Source: Tianweitania aestuarii | GTDB taxonomy: Bacteria; Pseudomonadota; Alphaproteobacteria; Rhizobiales; Rhizobiaceae | Reading direction: 5' to 3' | Assembly: GCF_018457165.1 (NCBI RefSeq) | Contig: NZ_JAFMNX010000003.1 | Location: 62,001-126,000 of the forward strand | Length of the DNA stretch: 64,000 bases | In this document: piece by piece, positions 8,901 to 18,818 of the stretch | Numbering within the stretch: position 1 is the first letter of the stretch | Layout of the letters: each line of letters starts with the position of its first letter | The notes under the pieces: model-generated | What the model saw: only the letters and a program-made list of their open reading frames with translations | Database searches by the model: none | What the model was told of the DNA's origin: nothing | Program-made: the position numbers and the translations under genes

Positions 8901-11321
8901 TCAAGCGCGCAGTTTGCGGCCTTCTGGATCAAACAACGGTTGCTCAAGGATAACCGCCTTGTGCGGACGCCCCAGGATGGCAATCGACACCTGATCGCCA
9001 GCCTTCGCCATGCCAGCTTTGACATAGCCCAGCGCCAGTGAACGACCGACCGAGTAGCCATAAGCGCCGGTGGAAACATTGCCGAGCGGCGTGCCATCCG
9101 GCAAGAACACCGGCTCGCCGCCTGTTGCATCAGCGTCCGTGACGTCGATGTCGAACATCACAAGTTGTTCGCGCGCAGGCTTCTCGGCGATCGCAAAATA
9201 GGCGTCACGGTTGAGGAAATCGCCCTTGTCCAGCTTCACCAGACGCTCGAAGCCGACTTCCTGCGGCCAGTATTCCGGCGAATATTCACGGCCCCAGCTG
9301 CCGTAGCCCTTTTCAACGCGCAGCGATGAAAGCGCGCGCCCTCCAACGGGACCGCCACCCACCTTGGCAACCGCGTCGAGCAGCGCAGCGTAAAGCGTTT
9401 CCTGATCCTCGACCTTGCAGTGCAGCTCCCAGCCGAGATCGCCCGTAAACGACACGCGCAAAGCCAGAACAGGAACGCCGGCAACGGTGATCGCCTGCGA
9501 CCGCATGAAGGGAAAGGCTTGCGTCGAAAGATCGGCAGATGTCAGCGGCTGCAGCACCTCGCGTGCAAGCGGTCCTGCAACGTTGAACCCGCACATCGCT
9601 TCCGTTTCTGACACGAAGCTGGTTCCCTCCGGCAAAGGCACGGCGCGGAAGAAGCGCAGATGGTAGCGCTCGGCCATGCCCGAACCGATCACCATGAACT
9701 CGGTCTCGGCAAGCTTCGTGACCGTGAAATCGCCGGCGATGCCACCGCGCTTGCCGATCAGCGGCGAAAGGCAGGAGCGGCCGATGACGCTCGGCATGCG
9801 GTTGGCGAGTACCGAATTGAGCCAGCCTTCGGCATCAGGACCTTTCACGCGGTACTTCGCGTAATTGGATATATCGATGACGCCGACCTTCTCGCGCAGC
9901 ATCCGGGCTTCGCGGCCAACCGGCTCCCACCAGTTCTGGCGCTTGAAGCCGATCGTTTCCTCGGTCGGCTCACCTTGCGCGGCATACCAAAGCGGGTGTT
10001 CCCAGCCGAAGTTCAGGCCGAACACGGCACCCATGGCCTTCTGCATGTCATAAACAGGCCGCGTGCGCACCGGCCGGCCGGCAGCACGCTCTTCATTGGG
10101 GAAATGAATCTTGAAGCGATGGGCATACTGGTCCTGCACGCGCGCCTTGGTGAACGCCTTGTTGGCCCAAGAGCCATATCGGGCGAGATCCCAGCCGAAC
10201 ATGTCGAGCGTCGGTTCGCCCTCGACGATCCATTCCGCCGACAAGCGGCCGAGCCCACCCGACTGCGAGAAGCCGGGAATGATCCCGTTGCAGCAGAAGT
10301 AATTCGACAGTTCCGGCACAGGACCGAAAAGAGCGGCACTATCCGGCGACCAGATCATCGGACCGTTGATCACGCGCTTGACGCCTGTTTCACCAACAGC
10401 CGGGACCCTGTCGATGGCGCGCATCATGTTTTCTTCGATGCGCTCCATGTCGTCGGGGAAAAGCTCATGACCGAAGTCGGGCGGCGTACCGTCTTCGGCC
10501 CAGAACCGCATGTCCCTTTCATAAGCCCCAACCAGCAGGCCAAGACCTTCTTGGCGAAGGTAATACTCACCATCGCGATCCGAAACCGATGGAAGACGGC
10601 GACCCATTTCGGCGATCTGCGGAATGGTTTCCGTGACGAAATACTGGTGCTCGGTCGGAATGAGCGGAAGCGTCACGCCGGCCAACGCGGCGACTTCGCG
10701 CGCCCAAAGGCCGGCCGCATTGACCACCCACTGCGTGTGGATGTCACCTTTGGTGGTGCGCACGATCCATGATCCGTCCGCCTGCTGTTCGGTGCCGATA
10801 ACGGGTGTGAAGCGGTGGATCTGCGCGCCACGCTGGCGTGCGCCTGCTGCATAGGCTGCCGTCACACCGGACGGATCGACATTGCCGCCTTCCGGTTCGA
10901 ACATGATGCAGCGAATGCCGTCATAATCAACTAGTGGATGCAGCCGCTCTGCTTCATCCCGGGTGACTTCATAGAAGTTCATGCCATAGCGCTTGGCCTT
11001 GGCTGCCTGAAGCCGGAGCTGGTGTTCGCGCGCTTCGGTTTGAGCGAGGTAAAGCGAGCCTGGCTGGAAAACGCCGCAGCTTTGTCCCGTTTCTTTTTCC
11101 AGCTCCTTGTAAAGGCCCATCGTGTAATGCTGGAGCCGGCTGATGTTTGTGGAATCGTGCAAGCCATGGATGTTGGCGGCAGCATGCCAGGTCGAGCCCG
11201 AGGTCAGCTCGTCACGCTCGAGCAGCACAACATCGGTCCAGCCGAGTTTGGTCAGGTGATAAAGGATCGAGCAGCCGATAAGCCCGCCGCCGATAACAAC
11301 TGCCTGAGCGTGGGTGCGCAT
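8901..11321 (-). CDS. Dimethylglycine/sarcosine dehydrogenase-like FAD enzyme with GcvT domain
   Basis: An 806-residue two-part enzyme of the DMGDH/SARDH type: an N-terminal DAO-family FAD oxidoreductase (GGGLIG at 11-16) and a C-terminal aminomethyltransferase (GcvT) domain from about residue 430, which binds THF and captures the released one-carbon unit. The STWHAA motif near residue 46 holds the His to which FAD is covalently linked in the mammalian enzymes. Likely reaction: oxidative demethylation of dimethylglycine to sarcosine (or sarcosine to glycine) with 5,10-methylene-THF formation. Start ATG 11321 follows AAGGGA. It lies 40 bases upstream of soxB, so together they could convert dimethylglycine stepwise to glycine. 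The exact substrate cannot be fixed from sequence. Confidence 0.88.
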   Translation of the reverse strand: MRTHAQAVVIGGGLIGCSILYHLTKLGWTDVVLLERDELTSGSTWHAAANIHGLHDSTNISRLQHYTMGLYKELEKETGQSCGVFQPGSLYLAQTEAREHQLRLQAAKAKRYGMNFYEVTRDEAERLHPLVDYDGIRCIMFEPEGGNVDPSGVTAAYAAGARQRGAQIHRFTPVIGTEQQADGSWIVRTTKGDIHTQWVVNAAGLWAREVAALAGVTLPLIPTEHQYFVTETIPQIAEMGRRLPSVSDRDGEYYLRQEGLGLLVGAYERDMRFWAEDGTPPDFGHELFPDDMERIEENMMRAIDRVPAVGETGVKRVINGPMIWSPDSAALFGPVPELSNYFCCNGIIPGFSQSGGLGRLSAEWIVEGEPTLDMFGWDLARYGSWANKAFTKARVQDQYAHRFKIHFPNEERAAGRPVRTRPVYDMQKAMGAVFGLNFGWEHPLWYAAQGEPTEETIGFKRQNWWEPVGREARMLREKVGVIDISNYAKYRVKGPDAEGWLNSVLANRMPSVIGRSCLSPLIGKRGGIAGDFTVTKLAETEFMVIGSGMAERYHLRFFRAVPLPEGTSFVSETEAMCGFNVAGPLAREVLQPLTSADLSTQAFPFMRSQAITVAGVPVLALRVSFTGDLGWELHCKVEDQETLYAALLDAVAKVGGGPVGGRALSSLRVEKGYGSWGREYSPEYWPQEVGFERLVKLDKGDFLNRDAYFAIAEKPAREQLVMFDIDVTDADATGGEPVFLPDGTPLGNVSTGAYGYSVGRSLALGYVKAGMAKAGDQVSIAILGRPHKAVILEQPLFDPEGRKLRA

Positions 11322-11402
11322 TGCGGTGGTTCCCTTGATCGTAAGTCTTGTTTGACGCGGCGCCGCTGCCACATACCCGATGATCAGGGCGTGCGGTTCC
11401 GC

Positions 11403-11424
11403 TGCTGCTTCATGGGAAGCAGCA
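11403..11424. other. Perfect hairpin between the ABC ATPase and the dehydrogenase
   Basis: Nine-base arms TGCTGCTTC and GAAGCAGCA around a four-base loop, in the 138-base gap between the ABC importer genes and the dehydrogenase. There is no T-run on the transcribed side, so it is less a classic terminator than a possible processing or stability element that sets different transcript levels for transporter and catabolic genes. Confidence 0.45.
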
Positions 11425-11459
11425 CGAATGTCGTGTTGTTAGATCGTATTAGCCTGGCG

Positions 11460-12224
11460 CTAGGCGGCGCCTTCGATACTGCGCATGACTTCTGCCTGGA
11501 CCGAGCCCCAGATGTGTCGCTTGAGTTCTACATAGCGTTCGGAAAGCTGCACTTCGGCGTTTCTTGGATGCGGCAGGTCGTTCTGGATATCCTGCACGAT
11601 GCGTCCGGGTCGGGCCGACATCACGACGATGCGCGACGACAACAACAGCGCCTCATCGATCGAATGCGTAATGAAAAGGATGGTCTTACGCTGCTGCTCG
11701 TAGATCTTGACGAGTTCTTCCTGCAGAACCTGTCGCGTCATGGCATCGAGTGCCGCGAAAGGCTCATCGAAGAGCATCACGCTTGGGCTGTTGGCCAGCA
11801 CCCGCGCGATGGCCACGCGCTGCCGCATGCCGCCTGAAAGCGCCTTCGGGTAAGCCTTTTCGAACCCGCGCAGGCCCACCATCTCGATGAATTCCTGAGC
11901 ATGCTGGCGACGTTCGGCTTTGGACTGGCCTTTCATCTTCAGGCCGAAAGCGATGTTGTCTTCGACCGTCATCCACGGGAACAAAGCGTATTGCTGGAAA
12001 ACCATCCCGCATTGCGGATTGACGCCGGAATGCTCCTTGCCTTGCACTTCGATGCGCCCGTTCGACGGCTGGTCGAAGCCGGCGATCATGTTGAGCATCG
12101 TGCTTTTGCCGCAGCCCGACGCTCCCACGATCACGACGAACTCACCTTCCTCGACGTTGAAGCTGACATCGTTCAGCGCCAGAAGGGAACCGTAGCTTTT
12201 CGAAACATCGGAGAAACGGATCAC
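11460..12224 (-). CDS. ABC transporter ATP-binding protein (NrtD/SsuB/TauB type)
   Basis: ATPase subunit of the importer encoded with the two genes upstream. It shows Walker A (GASGCGKST), the Q-loop (FQQYALFPWMTV), the signature LSGGMRQRVAIAR, Walker B (VMLFDEP) and the switch His (FITHS). The NrtD/SsuB/TauB class energises uptake of small anions, sulfonates or amines. The start is uncertain: GTG 12224 puts the domain start at MIRFSDVSKSYG, whereas TTG 12239 would overlap the permease stop as TTGA but leaves no spacing to the GGAAGGA site. Context suggests a methylated glycine or related compound as the cargo; this is inference. Confidence 0.9.
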   Translation of the reverse strand: MIRFSDVSKSYGSLLALNDVSFNVEEGEFVVIVGASGCGKSTMLNMIAGFDQPSNGRIEVQGKEHSGVNPQCGMVFQQYALFPWMTVEDNIAFGLKMKGQSKAERRQHAQEFIEMVGLRGFEKAYPKALSGGMRQRVAIARVLANSPSVMLFDEPFAALDAMTRQVLQEELVKIYEQQRKTILFITHSIDEALLLSSRIVVMSARPGRIVQDIQNDLPHPRNAEVQLSERYVELKRHIWGSVQAEVMRSIEGAA

Positions 12225-12235
12225 GGCGTTCGAGG

Positions 12236-13054
12236 TCAATCCTTCCACTTGAGGATCCTCCGCTCCAAGGCCCGGAACACGATATCCGTCGCCATCACCG
12301 TCAGGCTGATCAGCACCATGCCGAGCACGACGGTATCGGTCTGGAAGTATTCCTTGCCGTTCATGATCAGGAAGCCCAAGCCTTCGCGAGCCGCAACGAG
12401 TTCTGCGGAGATCACGCATGTCCAGGCGATACCGAGCATGACCTTGAGACCGCTGATGATCTGCGGGAGACTTGCAGGAAGAATGACCTCGAGCATCACG
12501 TCCTTCTGCTTCGCACCGAGGTTCTGCGCGGCCTTCACCAGCAGCGGGTCGACACCCTTGGTCGCTTCCATCACGTAAAGAAGCGACGGTGCGAACGATC
12601 CCATGAACACGATCGAATATTTCTGCGACTCGCCGATGCCGAACCACAAAAGCGAAAGCGGTATCCAGCTCATGGAGGGAAGCGGACGCAGGAATGACAG
12701 GACCGGATCAAAGATAGCGCGGGAAAGCGCCGATGTTCCCAAAAAGATGCCGAGCGGTATGGCAACGCAGGATGCGAGCACGAAACCGACCATGACGCGC
12801 CAGGTCGACGCGATCACATGCCCGAACAGCGTTCCTTGCTCCAGCATGAGCATCGCGCGATTGACGATCTGCGAAGGAGCCGGAAGAAACAGCGGCTGAA
12901 TGAAGCCGAACCTGACCGCGCCTTCCCAGACTGCTATGATCAGGATGCAGGACACAAGGCTGATTATCAGCTTCGACGCACCTGCGATCGGTCCTCTGCG
13001 CCGCGGCAGAGGCGGTGCCGAGGAGGCACCGCGCACTGCAGGTTCGGCTCTCAA
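12236..13054 (-). CDS. ABC transporter permease (SsuC/TauC type)
   Basis: An integral inner-membrane protein with about six membrane segments and the binding-protein-dependent transport motif (EAA loop around AAQNLGAKQKDVMLEVILPASLPQI, with the conserved Gly). TTG 13054 is chosen as start: it overlaps the stop of the binding-protein gene (TTGA) and has GGAG eight bases upstream. A GTG at 13078 would add eight residues. The N-terminal 25 residues are proline- and arginine-rich and cytoplasmic. It forms one importer with its neighbours on both sides. Confidence 0.88.
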   Translation of the reverse strand: MRAEPAVRGASSAPPLPRRRGPIAGASKLIISLVSCILIIAVWEGAVRFGFIQPLFLPAPSQIVNRAMLMLEQGTLFGHVIASTWRVMVGFVLASCVAIPLGIFLGTSALSRAIFDPVLSFLRPLPSMSWIPLSLLWFGIGESQKYSIVFMGSFAPSLLYVMEATKGVDPLLVKAAQNLGAKQKDVMLEVILPASLPQIISGLKVMLGIAWTCVISAELVAAREGLGFLIMNGKEYFQTDTVVLGMVLISLTVMATDIVFRALERRILKWKD

Positions 13055-14055
13055 GGCAGAAGCTCCGCCTTCACCCACTGATCGATCCTAGGCGCTGTGT
13101 CGATCTGCTTGTGACGCACGAGAAAGTCCGCGAGGGATTGAAGCCCCTTGGTGAACGTGCCGTCCGGCGAAAGCATTTTTTGCTGATCGGCCAGTCCGAT
13201 CCACTCGATATCTTTCAGAACGTTCGACTGCTCGTCCATCGGCAGCTGGGTAAGCTCCATAAGGATCTTCGCAGCCTCGTCGGGATTGTCCTTGATGAAC
13301 TGCGAGGCTTCAAAATAGCCTTGAAGGAAAGCGGTCGTCGATTTCGGGTTCTTGTCCGCAAAGGACTGGTTCACGACCAGCAGATCCGGACCAGGTCCCA
13401 GCTTGAACTGCTTGTAAAGGCTGAATTCCCGAGCATCGAGAAGCACCTTGGTGTTCGGCTGCGCCTTTAACGAATTGAAGGCTGGCGTCCAGGTCGTAAC
13501 GGCATCGACCTGCTTGGCCATGAGCGCGCTCGGCGCATCGCTGGATGGCAGGTTGATGAGAGTGACATCCTTGTTCGGATCGAGCCCGGCCTGTTCAAGA
13601 ACATCGAGCGCCAGAACATGCGAGCTGGTTGCGAACGGAACACCCAGCTTCTTGCCCTTCAGATCGGCAACGCTGTTGATGTCCGGCGTCGTGATGATGC
13701 CTTCAACGGTGGCATAGGAATCGGGCGCGGCGATGACATAGAACGCCTTTGCACCGGAAGCCATCAGCGCGATGGCGGAAATGGACCCGGTTCCGCCGAA
13801 ATCGATTTCGCCGATCGCGAGCGACGACATTCTGGCCGAGCCGGTGCTGAAACTCTGCCACTGCACCTCGAGACCATGCTGCGCAAACAGACCCTTCTTG
13901 ATTCCGACCCATACCGGATAGTGGCTCAGCCAAGGTGAACCACCGTAGGAAACCTTCGAGACTTCAACTTCAGCGGCAACAGCCGGCCACATACAGCCGC
14001 CGAAAAGCGCTGTTGCAGCAAGACCTGCCAAGACGGTTCTGCGAAAAACATTCAT
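13051..14055 (-). CDS. ABC transporter substrate-binding protein (NMT1/SsuA-like)
   Basis: A 334-residue periplasmic binding protein. It starts with a signal peptide (MNVFRRTVLAGLAATALFGG, then a Cys and a VAAEV cleavage site; a lipoprotein form is possible but the Cys context is poor). The mature part is of the NMT1/THI5-like class (SHYPVWVGIKKGLFAQHGLEV; ATVEGIITTPDINSVADLKGKKLGVPF). This class binds taurine, alkanesulfonates, nitrate, pyrimidine precursors or aromatic acids. The gene leads the operon, divergent from the LysR gene, and its position in front of the demethylation genes suggests it brings in their substrate or a related N-methyl compound. Confidence 0.9.
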   Translation of the reverse strand: MNVFRRTVLAGLAATALFGGCMWPAVAAEVEVSKVSYGGSPWLSHYPVWVGIKKGLFAQHGLEVQWQSFSTGSARMSSLAIGEIDFGGTGSISAIALMASGAKAFYVIAAPDSYATVEGIITTPDINSVADLKGKKLGVPFATSSHVLALDVLEQAGLDPNKDVTLINLPSSDAPSALMAKQVDAVTTWTPAFNSLKAQPNTKVLLDAREFSLYKQFKLGPGPDLLVVNQSFADKNPKSTTAFLQGYFEASQFIKDNPDEAAKILMELTQLPMDEQSNVLKDIEWIGLADQQKMLSPDGTFTKGLQSLADFLVRHKQIDTAPRIDQWVKAELLP

Positions 14056-14286
14056 TGCTGCTCTCCCATTGTGACTGATGATGGTAGGTTCCCAACTGCC
14101 TCCCGTCTTTCGCGGGATAACGGTCTACGCAAATGGCTATCACAAGGCCTCGCGCAGTTAAGTGAGAAACTGAACCATTACAATTTGAGATGCACTTCCA
14201 TTAATCCGCTTGATGATGCGCGTGGCAGTCGACTCGTCAAATGCCAAAGCCTAAGAGCGCACGATGCTCCCTGAAGGTCTTCAGAT

Positions 14287-15324
14287 ATGGCTATGCCAGC
14301 ACCGACACGGCAGAATCGCGAGCAGTTCGTGGAGCTGTCTTCGTTGGCGGTGTTTTCTGCGATCGCCGAAGAGCGCTCCCTGACGGCTGCAGGCAAGAAG
14401 ATCAATCTGACACAGTCGGCTGTTTCGCAGATCCTGAAATCAATCGAAAGCGCCATGGGGGTGCAACTGATCGATCGGTCTGCGCGCCCTCTGCGACTGA
14501 CTTTGGCGGGTATTCGCTTTCACACCTATGCCGAGTCGATGCTTAGCGAAGCAAGGAAGATAACGACGAGCGTCCGGGAAAGCGCAAGAACTTCGCTTCC
14601 AAAAATTCGTCTCGGCTCGATCGACAGTATCACGTCAACTTTCGGTCCTCATATGGTGCCGCAACTCCAAGGCAGAGCCGAGCAGCTGACCTTGCGATCA
14701 GGCATCAATGCAACGATGAGGGACGCTCTTCTCGCCCGAGAAGTCGATCTTATCATCACGTCTGACCCGTTTGATGCCGAGGATCACCTTGAACGGCATG
14801 AAATCTGCCGCGATCCCCTCCTGGTGGTGACACCTTCAGAATATCCGCATCTGTCGCTCGATGGTTTGAAGGGGCTCGCCAAACAACTCCCGTTGATCCG
14901 CTATAGCCGCCGCTCTTCCCTTGGCGTTCAGATCGACATTCATCTACGTCGACTTGGTCTTGAACCGGCAGATCGCTTCGAGATCGACACGTCAGATGCC
15001 GTTTTGAGCATGGTTTGCGCCAGCCCCGGCTGGGCGGTCAGCTCCGCCATCTGCCTGCTCCAGGCACGACATTTCATCGGCAAAGCGCGAGCCACCCATC
15101 TGCCAGGTCCAACCGCCACCCGACGCATCTATCTCATCGCTCGACAAGGCGAACACGGTGATACGCCGCGGCAGGTCGCACAGATCTGCCGCTCCGTGAT
15201 GCAAGACAAGCTCCTACCGGAAATCAGCCTTCTTGCCCCATGGCTTGATCAAGATGCGTTCAATATCGCACTCGACATCCAGGACCATGCCTCTAGCAGC
15301 AAATACTCGGTAAAGGAGCGTTGA
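14287..15324 (+). CDS. LysR-family transcriptional regulator
   Basis: A 345-residue regulator. The N-terminal winged helix-turn-helix spans about residues 16-75 (LAVFSAIAEERSLTAAGKKINLTQSAVSQILKSIE), followed by a type-2 periplasmic-like effector domain. It is slightly longer than usual (about 300) because of short extensions at both ends. It is divergent from the importer/sox operon across a 231-base gap, the classic arrangement for a LysR protein that controls its neighbour in response to the pathway substrate. ATG 14287 is used; other upstream starts are not in frame. Confidence 0.92.
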   Translation: MAMPAPTRQNREQFVELSSLAVFSAIAEERSLTAAGKKINLTQSAVSQILKSIESAMGVQLIDRSARPLRLTLAGIRFHTYAESMLSEARKITTSVRESARTSLPKIRLGSIDSITSTFGPHMVPQLQGRAEQLTLRSGINATMRDALLAREVDLIITSDPFDAEDHLERHEICRDPLLVVTPSEYPHLSLDGLKGLAKQLPLIRYSRRSSLGVQIDIHLRRLGLEPADRFEIDTSDAVLSMVCASPGWAVSSAICLLQARHFIGKARATHLPGPTATRRIYLIARQGEHGDTPRQVAQICRSVMQDKLLPEISLLAPWLDQDAFNIALDIQDHASSSKYSVKER

Positions 15325-15399
15325 AACTACCCGAAGAAAGTCCGTCGCGTTTGAGTATCAGCCATCACACCTTCCATCTCCCTCCAGTCGGGAGCCGCA

Positions 15400-15436
15400 G
15401 GAAATGATTTCCCAGTCGGAACAGACGGTTAGCGCA
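15400..15436. repeat. Dispersed intergenic repeat, copy C
   Basis: GGAAATGATTTCC at 15400-15412, followed by CAGTCGGAACAGACGGTTAG, a degenerate version of the extended part of the family. Confidence 0.65.
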
Positions 15437-15460
15437 AATTGGGGAAGAGGCCCACAGAAG

Positions 15461-15495
15461 TGGCGGGCAGCGCCCGACGAAGATGAGAACTATGA
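15461..15495 (+). repeat. Left direct repeat flanking the restriction-modification module
   Basis: Thirty-five bases identical to 20086-20120 except one position. It contains the palindrome GGGCAGCGCCC and ends in AATGAGAACTATGA-type sequence. Weaker similarity continues for some 75 bases. The two copies are 4.6 kb apart in the same orientation and bracket exactly the Xre, methyltransferase and nuclease genes, as would be expected for attachment sites or ends of an inserted unit. Confidence 0.75.
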
Positions 15496-15741
15496 AATCG
15501 TCATAACTATTTGATAATTATGACCATAATTGGCATTGTGCGGTTGTCGGCAGGTTTCGACGGTATTCAGGTGGCAAACGGCGGCCATTTCGGGCATTTG
15601 GCGGCGTATTCCGTTCCGTTGCTCGATTGCGCCACGCAGTTGCCCCTTGTATCCGCCGGCCTGCCTAGCGTGTGCGACTGTACGATCAAACACCAGCAAC
15701 TGGGAACTTAACGCCGCACCCGATCAATATGGCTTGCCATT

Positions 15742-16452
15742 TCAGTTCACCCATAAGTGCCAAACAGCAATGTCGCCTGGGAGCTTGCCGCTTTGGGCAC
15801 CATGCACATATGTAAAATAGCGCCCATGATCGGATCGAGCAGCGTCCGGCAATGAAACCGCGCATTTTTGCGGTAGTGAAACCACCGCATACTCAGGAGG
15901 CGAAAGCCCCATTGCCGCCGCAAGGAACGGCGTAAGGTGGCTGGTCGTTGATGCGCCGCCCCTGACATAGGCAAGCATCATGGCCTCTCGATTAGTCCAA
16001 GCATAATCGCCGGTCGTGAAGCGCGCCAATCCATCCCGGCAGTAGAGATCAACTGTCTTTCCCTTTGTCAGATCGATGAGCTTGCATTCGACAATCAACG
16101 GAAAGAGGTGTTGCCGGCTCGTTAGGGATATCTGGATGTCGGGCCGCATCTCGAACCGGCTGGCATCATAGTTTTTTGTCTCGGTCCCGCGCGAGACCGC
16201 CCGCACCACCATGCTTGCCAGAGGATCATCGCCCACCAGATGGTTCAGGCGATCGACCATCAAGCTGTTGAGATGCTTCTCGTCGCCGCCAGCGACTGCG
16301 GTCGGATAATCAGCTTTTATCCCTGTGTAGGCTTGCTGAAGCAGTTCCAGAATTAACTCGATATGCGAATGGTCGAGCGCCGGCAGCGGAAGTTCCTGCC
16401 CCCGGATCAGTTCAGATAAATGGTCTTGCAGCCCGGAAATTAGCCCACTCAT
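15742..16452 (-). CDS. PD-(D/E)XK-type nuclease, probable restriction endonuclease
   Basis: A 236-residue protein with a visible PD-(D/E)XK core: RPDIQI with Pro-Asp at 104-105 and VECK with Glu122 and Lys124, separated by a hydrophobic strand. Its ATG overlaps the stop of the adenine methyltransferase gene (ATGA), so the two are cotranslated. The natural reading is the restriction partner of a type II-like restriction-modification system. The enzyme family is not recognised more precisely. If the methyltransferase upstream is really inactive (see its entry), an active nuclease would be toxic, so this protein may be inactive, poorly expressed, or not act alone. Confidence 0.75.
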   Translation of the reverse strand: MSGLISGLQDHLSELIRGQELPLPALDHSHIELILELLQQAYTGIKADYPTAVAGGDEKHLNSLMVDRLNHLVGDDPLASMVVRAVSRGTETKNYDASRFEMRPDIQISLTSRQHLFPLIVECKLIDLTKGKTVDLYCRDGLARFTTGDYAWTNREAMMLAYVRGGASTTSHLTPFLAAAMGLSPPEYAVVSLPQKCAVSLPDAARSDHGRYFTYVHGAQSGKLPGDIAVWHLWVN

Positions 16453-18773
16453 GTCCCAGGGCGCTCCCTGAACAACTCTGGTCGCGTCCAGATCAAACGT
16501 TGGGCGGCCAGGCGCGCCTGCGTTTCGCTCCAGTATCTGGACTGGGCGAGGAGCATTATGGCCAGGCTATGCTCACCTTCATCCACGACAATTTCAGTCG
16601 CGCTGGTGCGATCGGCGACAGCCGTGAGTGCGCGAATATCCGCCAGCGAACCTCCGTCAGGAGTTTCGCTCTCCGCGCTTCGGCACGCAAAAACGCGAAG
16701 CGCGCGCCAAGGTGAAGATCCCTGATCAGGAACGTGAATGACGCGAACAGCGCATTCAAATCGCTTTGCAAAACGGGCAAGCTCTTCTTCCAAAGTCTGG
16801 CAGTATTTTTCGACCTGATCGATCGACGGTTCGCTCTGCGCCATTTTCCGGTTTGACGCATAGGGAAGGTTGAAGCGGAGAGTGTCGTCAATGACGATCA
16901 GGTCTCGTTCGCCGAGCCCGTAGAGTTTTGCCACCCAAGCATCGACCTCTGGCCAGGCATCGTTGCCGTCTTGCTCCAATCGCCTGAAAAGATCGCCGAC
17001 CTCGTGCACCAGATTTTCCGAGAGTGACTCGAAAGGGGGAATAGCGATCTCTTCCAGAATGGATTTCTCAATGACCTCGCGTTCAAAGCCGAACTCGCCG
17101 CTGGTGATTAGCGATATCCAGAGCGCGACCCGGCTCCCAAGCACGAGCGCTAGATAGCGAGCCAAGGACGACGCCTCGGGCGCTCCCGCTGTGCTGAATC
17201 CGTACCAGCTCTCGTTGAACACTATGTCGCGATCACAAACCGACATCTGTATCCGCTGCAATTGCGCAGGCGGTGATTTGTGAACGAGTAGGATCGGTCC
17301 GTTATAGATGGACCTGCTACGTGCGCGATGAAGACGATCCACGCCGAATGCCGGGAGCCGCAAAGGGTCTATGACCAATTGAGCGGACATCACATCATCC
17401 AGATGCGGGAGTCCGTGCAAATGACTGGCGTCGTCTCCGACCGTGCCATCATCGTGCTTCTTGCTGCTATCGCGAAGCTTTTGGTAGCCGTTTCCATGGG
17501 CAAGGCCGCCATCACACAACTTCGCCCAGTAATTTCCGAGCGTCTTGAAGCTGCCCCGACGAACCCGATCGATGAGAGAAAGGTCGGCCTCACTACCGCG
17601 GAAGAGGATTTTAAGCGTTTCTGGGCGGTCTCGAAGATCCTGTGGCCGGACGACATATGCGTTCGTTGCATCGACCCTCATGACCCCTGCGTTATTGAAG
17701 CCCTTCTCATATCGTGGCGTCAGCATCCGAAACCCGGAGGCTGCGTGCGCCGGGCGATTGACAGCAAAGAGCAAGCAGAATGGCGCGGAAATGCTGGGCC
17801 AGACCTTTGTCTGACGTAGTTCGGAGCCATTGATGATCGAGGTTACATCGATCGCTTCCAACAGGCTTTGTCGGGCAAGCGGCATGCCGTCGCCCTGCTG
17901 GAACAGGAGACGAGCGTGCAGGGCGAAAATGATCTGTGCGTCGGGCTTTGCCCATCGCATCGCGCGCCAGACAAACGGCAGATCAAGAACGGCGTTGGGC
18001 AAGGGCGGAGCGGTGATGTCCTCTCCAAGCCTGGTCCGAGCGATATCGTGAACTTCGGCGCGCAGGAGGTTCCAGTCCTCCAAACCAGTTGCACTGGCCC
18101 AGGGCGGATTGCCGATTACGAGATCGTATAGACCATCATGCTCCTCGCCGATCAGCGGGCCAAGGCTGCCCAACTGCTTCGATTCAAGACGATCAATATC
18201 AGTGACATCGACTGGTCGATGCAGGACGACGCCGCGCAAATCATCGAAATGCAGCTTGTCGACCGGCCGTGGATTGGGGTCGAGTTCGATGGACAGCAGG
18301 TAGAGGCCCAGCGCGCAAAATCGCAAAGCTGCCTCATTGATGTCGAAGCCCCGAACCTGCGAGTAGAGGATGTCGCGAAGCGTAGCCGTGTCTGGCCGCT
18401 GCCCCTCTACCCTCCAGCGCGCCGCGACGAGTTCGCGAAACGCAGCGAGCAGAAATACGCCGGCGCCGGCGGCAGGATCTAGTATGCGCGCGGTAGCCGA
18501 AATGCTTTGTGCATTCAGGCCACGAAACGCGGCCGACACCATGATGTTTGCGATGGGGTGCGGCGTGTAAAAGCCGCCTTCCTGCTGCTGCTGCTTTGGG
18601 GCGTGCTTTCGCAGGTAGTATTCATAGGCTTGGCTCAGCACGCCAACGGGGATGTGGGAAAAGTCGAGATTATCCCACTGCTCTTTCCAGCCCAATGAGA
18701 GTTGGCCACCTTCCGCTCGCCGCAAAATGTTGCCGAGCACGCGGCAAGATTCCAACGTGAGTTGCGAATGCAC
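16449..18773 (-). pseudogene. N6-adenine DNA methyltransferase, C-terminal piece after an in-frame TGA
   Basis: A 774-codon frame with motif I (ILDPAAGAGVFLLAAF, about residue 97) and the catalytic motif IV NPPW (VIGNPPWASATG, about residue 222), as in Eco57I/type IIG-like N6-adenine methyltransferases. The C-terminal part probably recognises the target. It is in the same frame as the piece at 18819-19499; the two are separated by a single TGA at 18819-18821, followed directly by LDKTFNGELLPL. In homologues I recall, this region reads W-L-D-x-T-F-N-G, so the TGA most simply replaces a TGG Trp codon. The GTG at 18773 could restart translation, but that protein would lack the N-terminal domain. 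Could also be a sequencing error. Confidence 0.8.
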
Positions 18774-18818
18774 CGTATCTGAAAGCGGTAGCAGCTCGCC
18801 GTTGAACGTCTTATCCAG

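Larger units (their letters stand above)
15325..15741. other. Intergenic junction region before the restriction-modification module
   Basis: Holds repeat copy C (15400) and the left 35-base direct repeat (15461-15495). The next ~80 bases after the direct repeat are AT-rich and then carry short CGG/TTCGG motifs (for example TTCGACGGTATTC) that resemble the sequence after the right repeat at 20121-20195. No convincing gene. Confidence 0.6.

Noticed and set aside
9660-10772. Forward open frame of 370 codons opposite the dehydrogenase
   Set aside because: Shadow of the FAD/GcvT gene; no ribosome site or domain.
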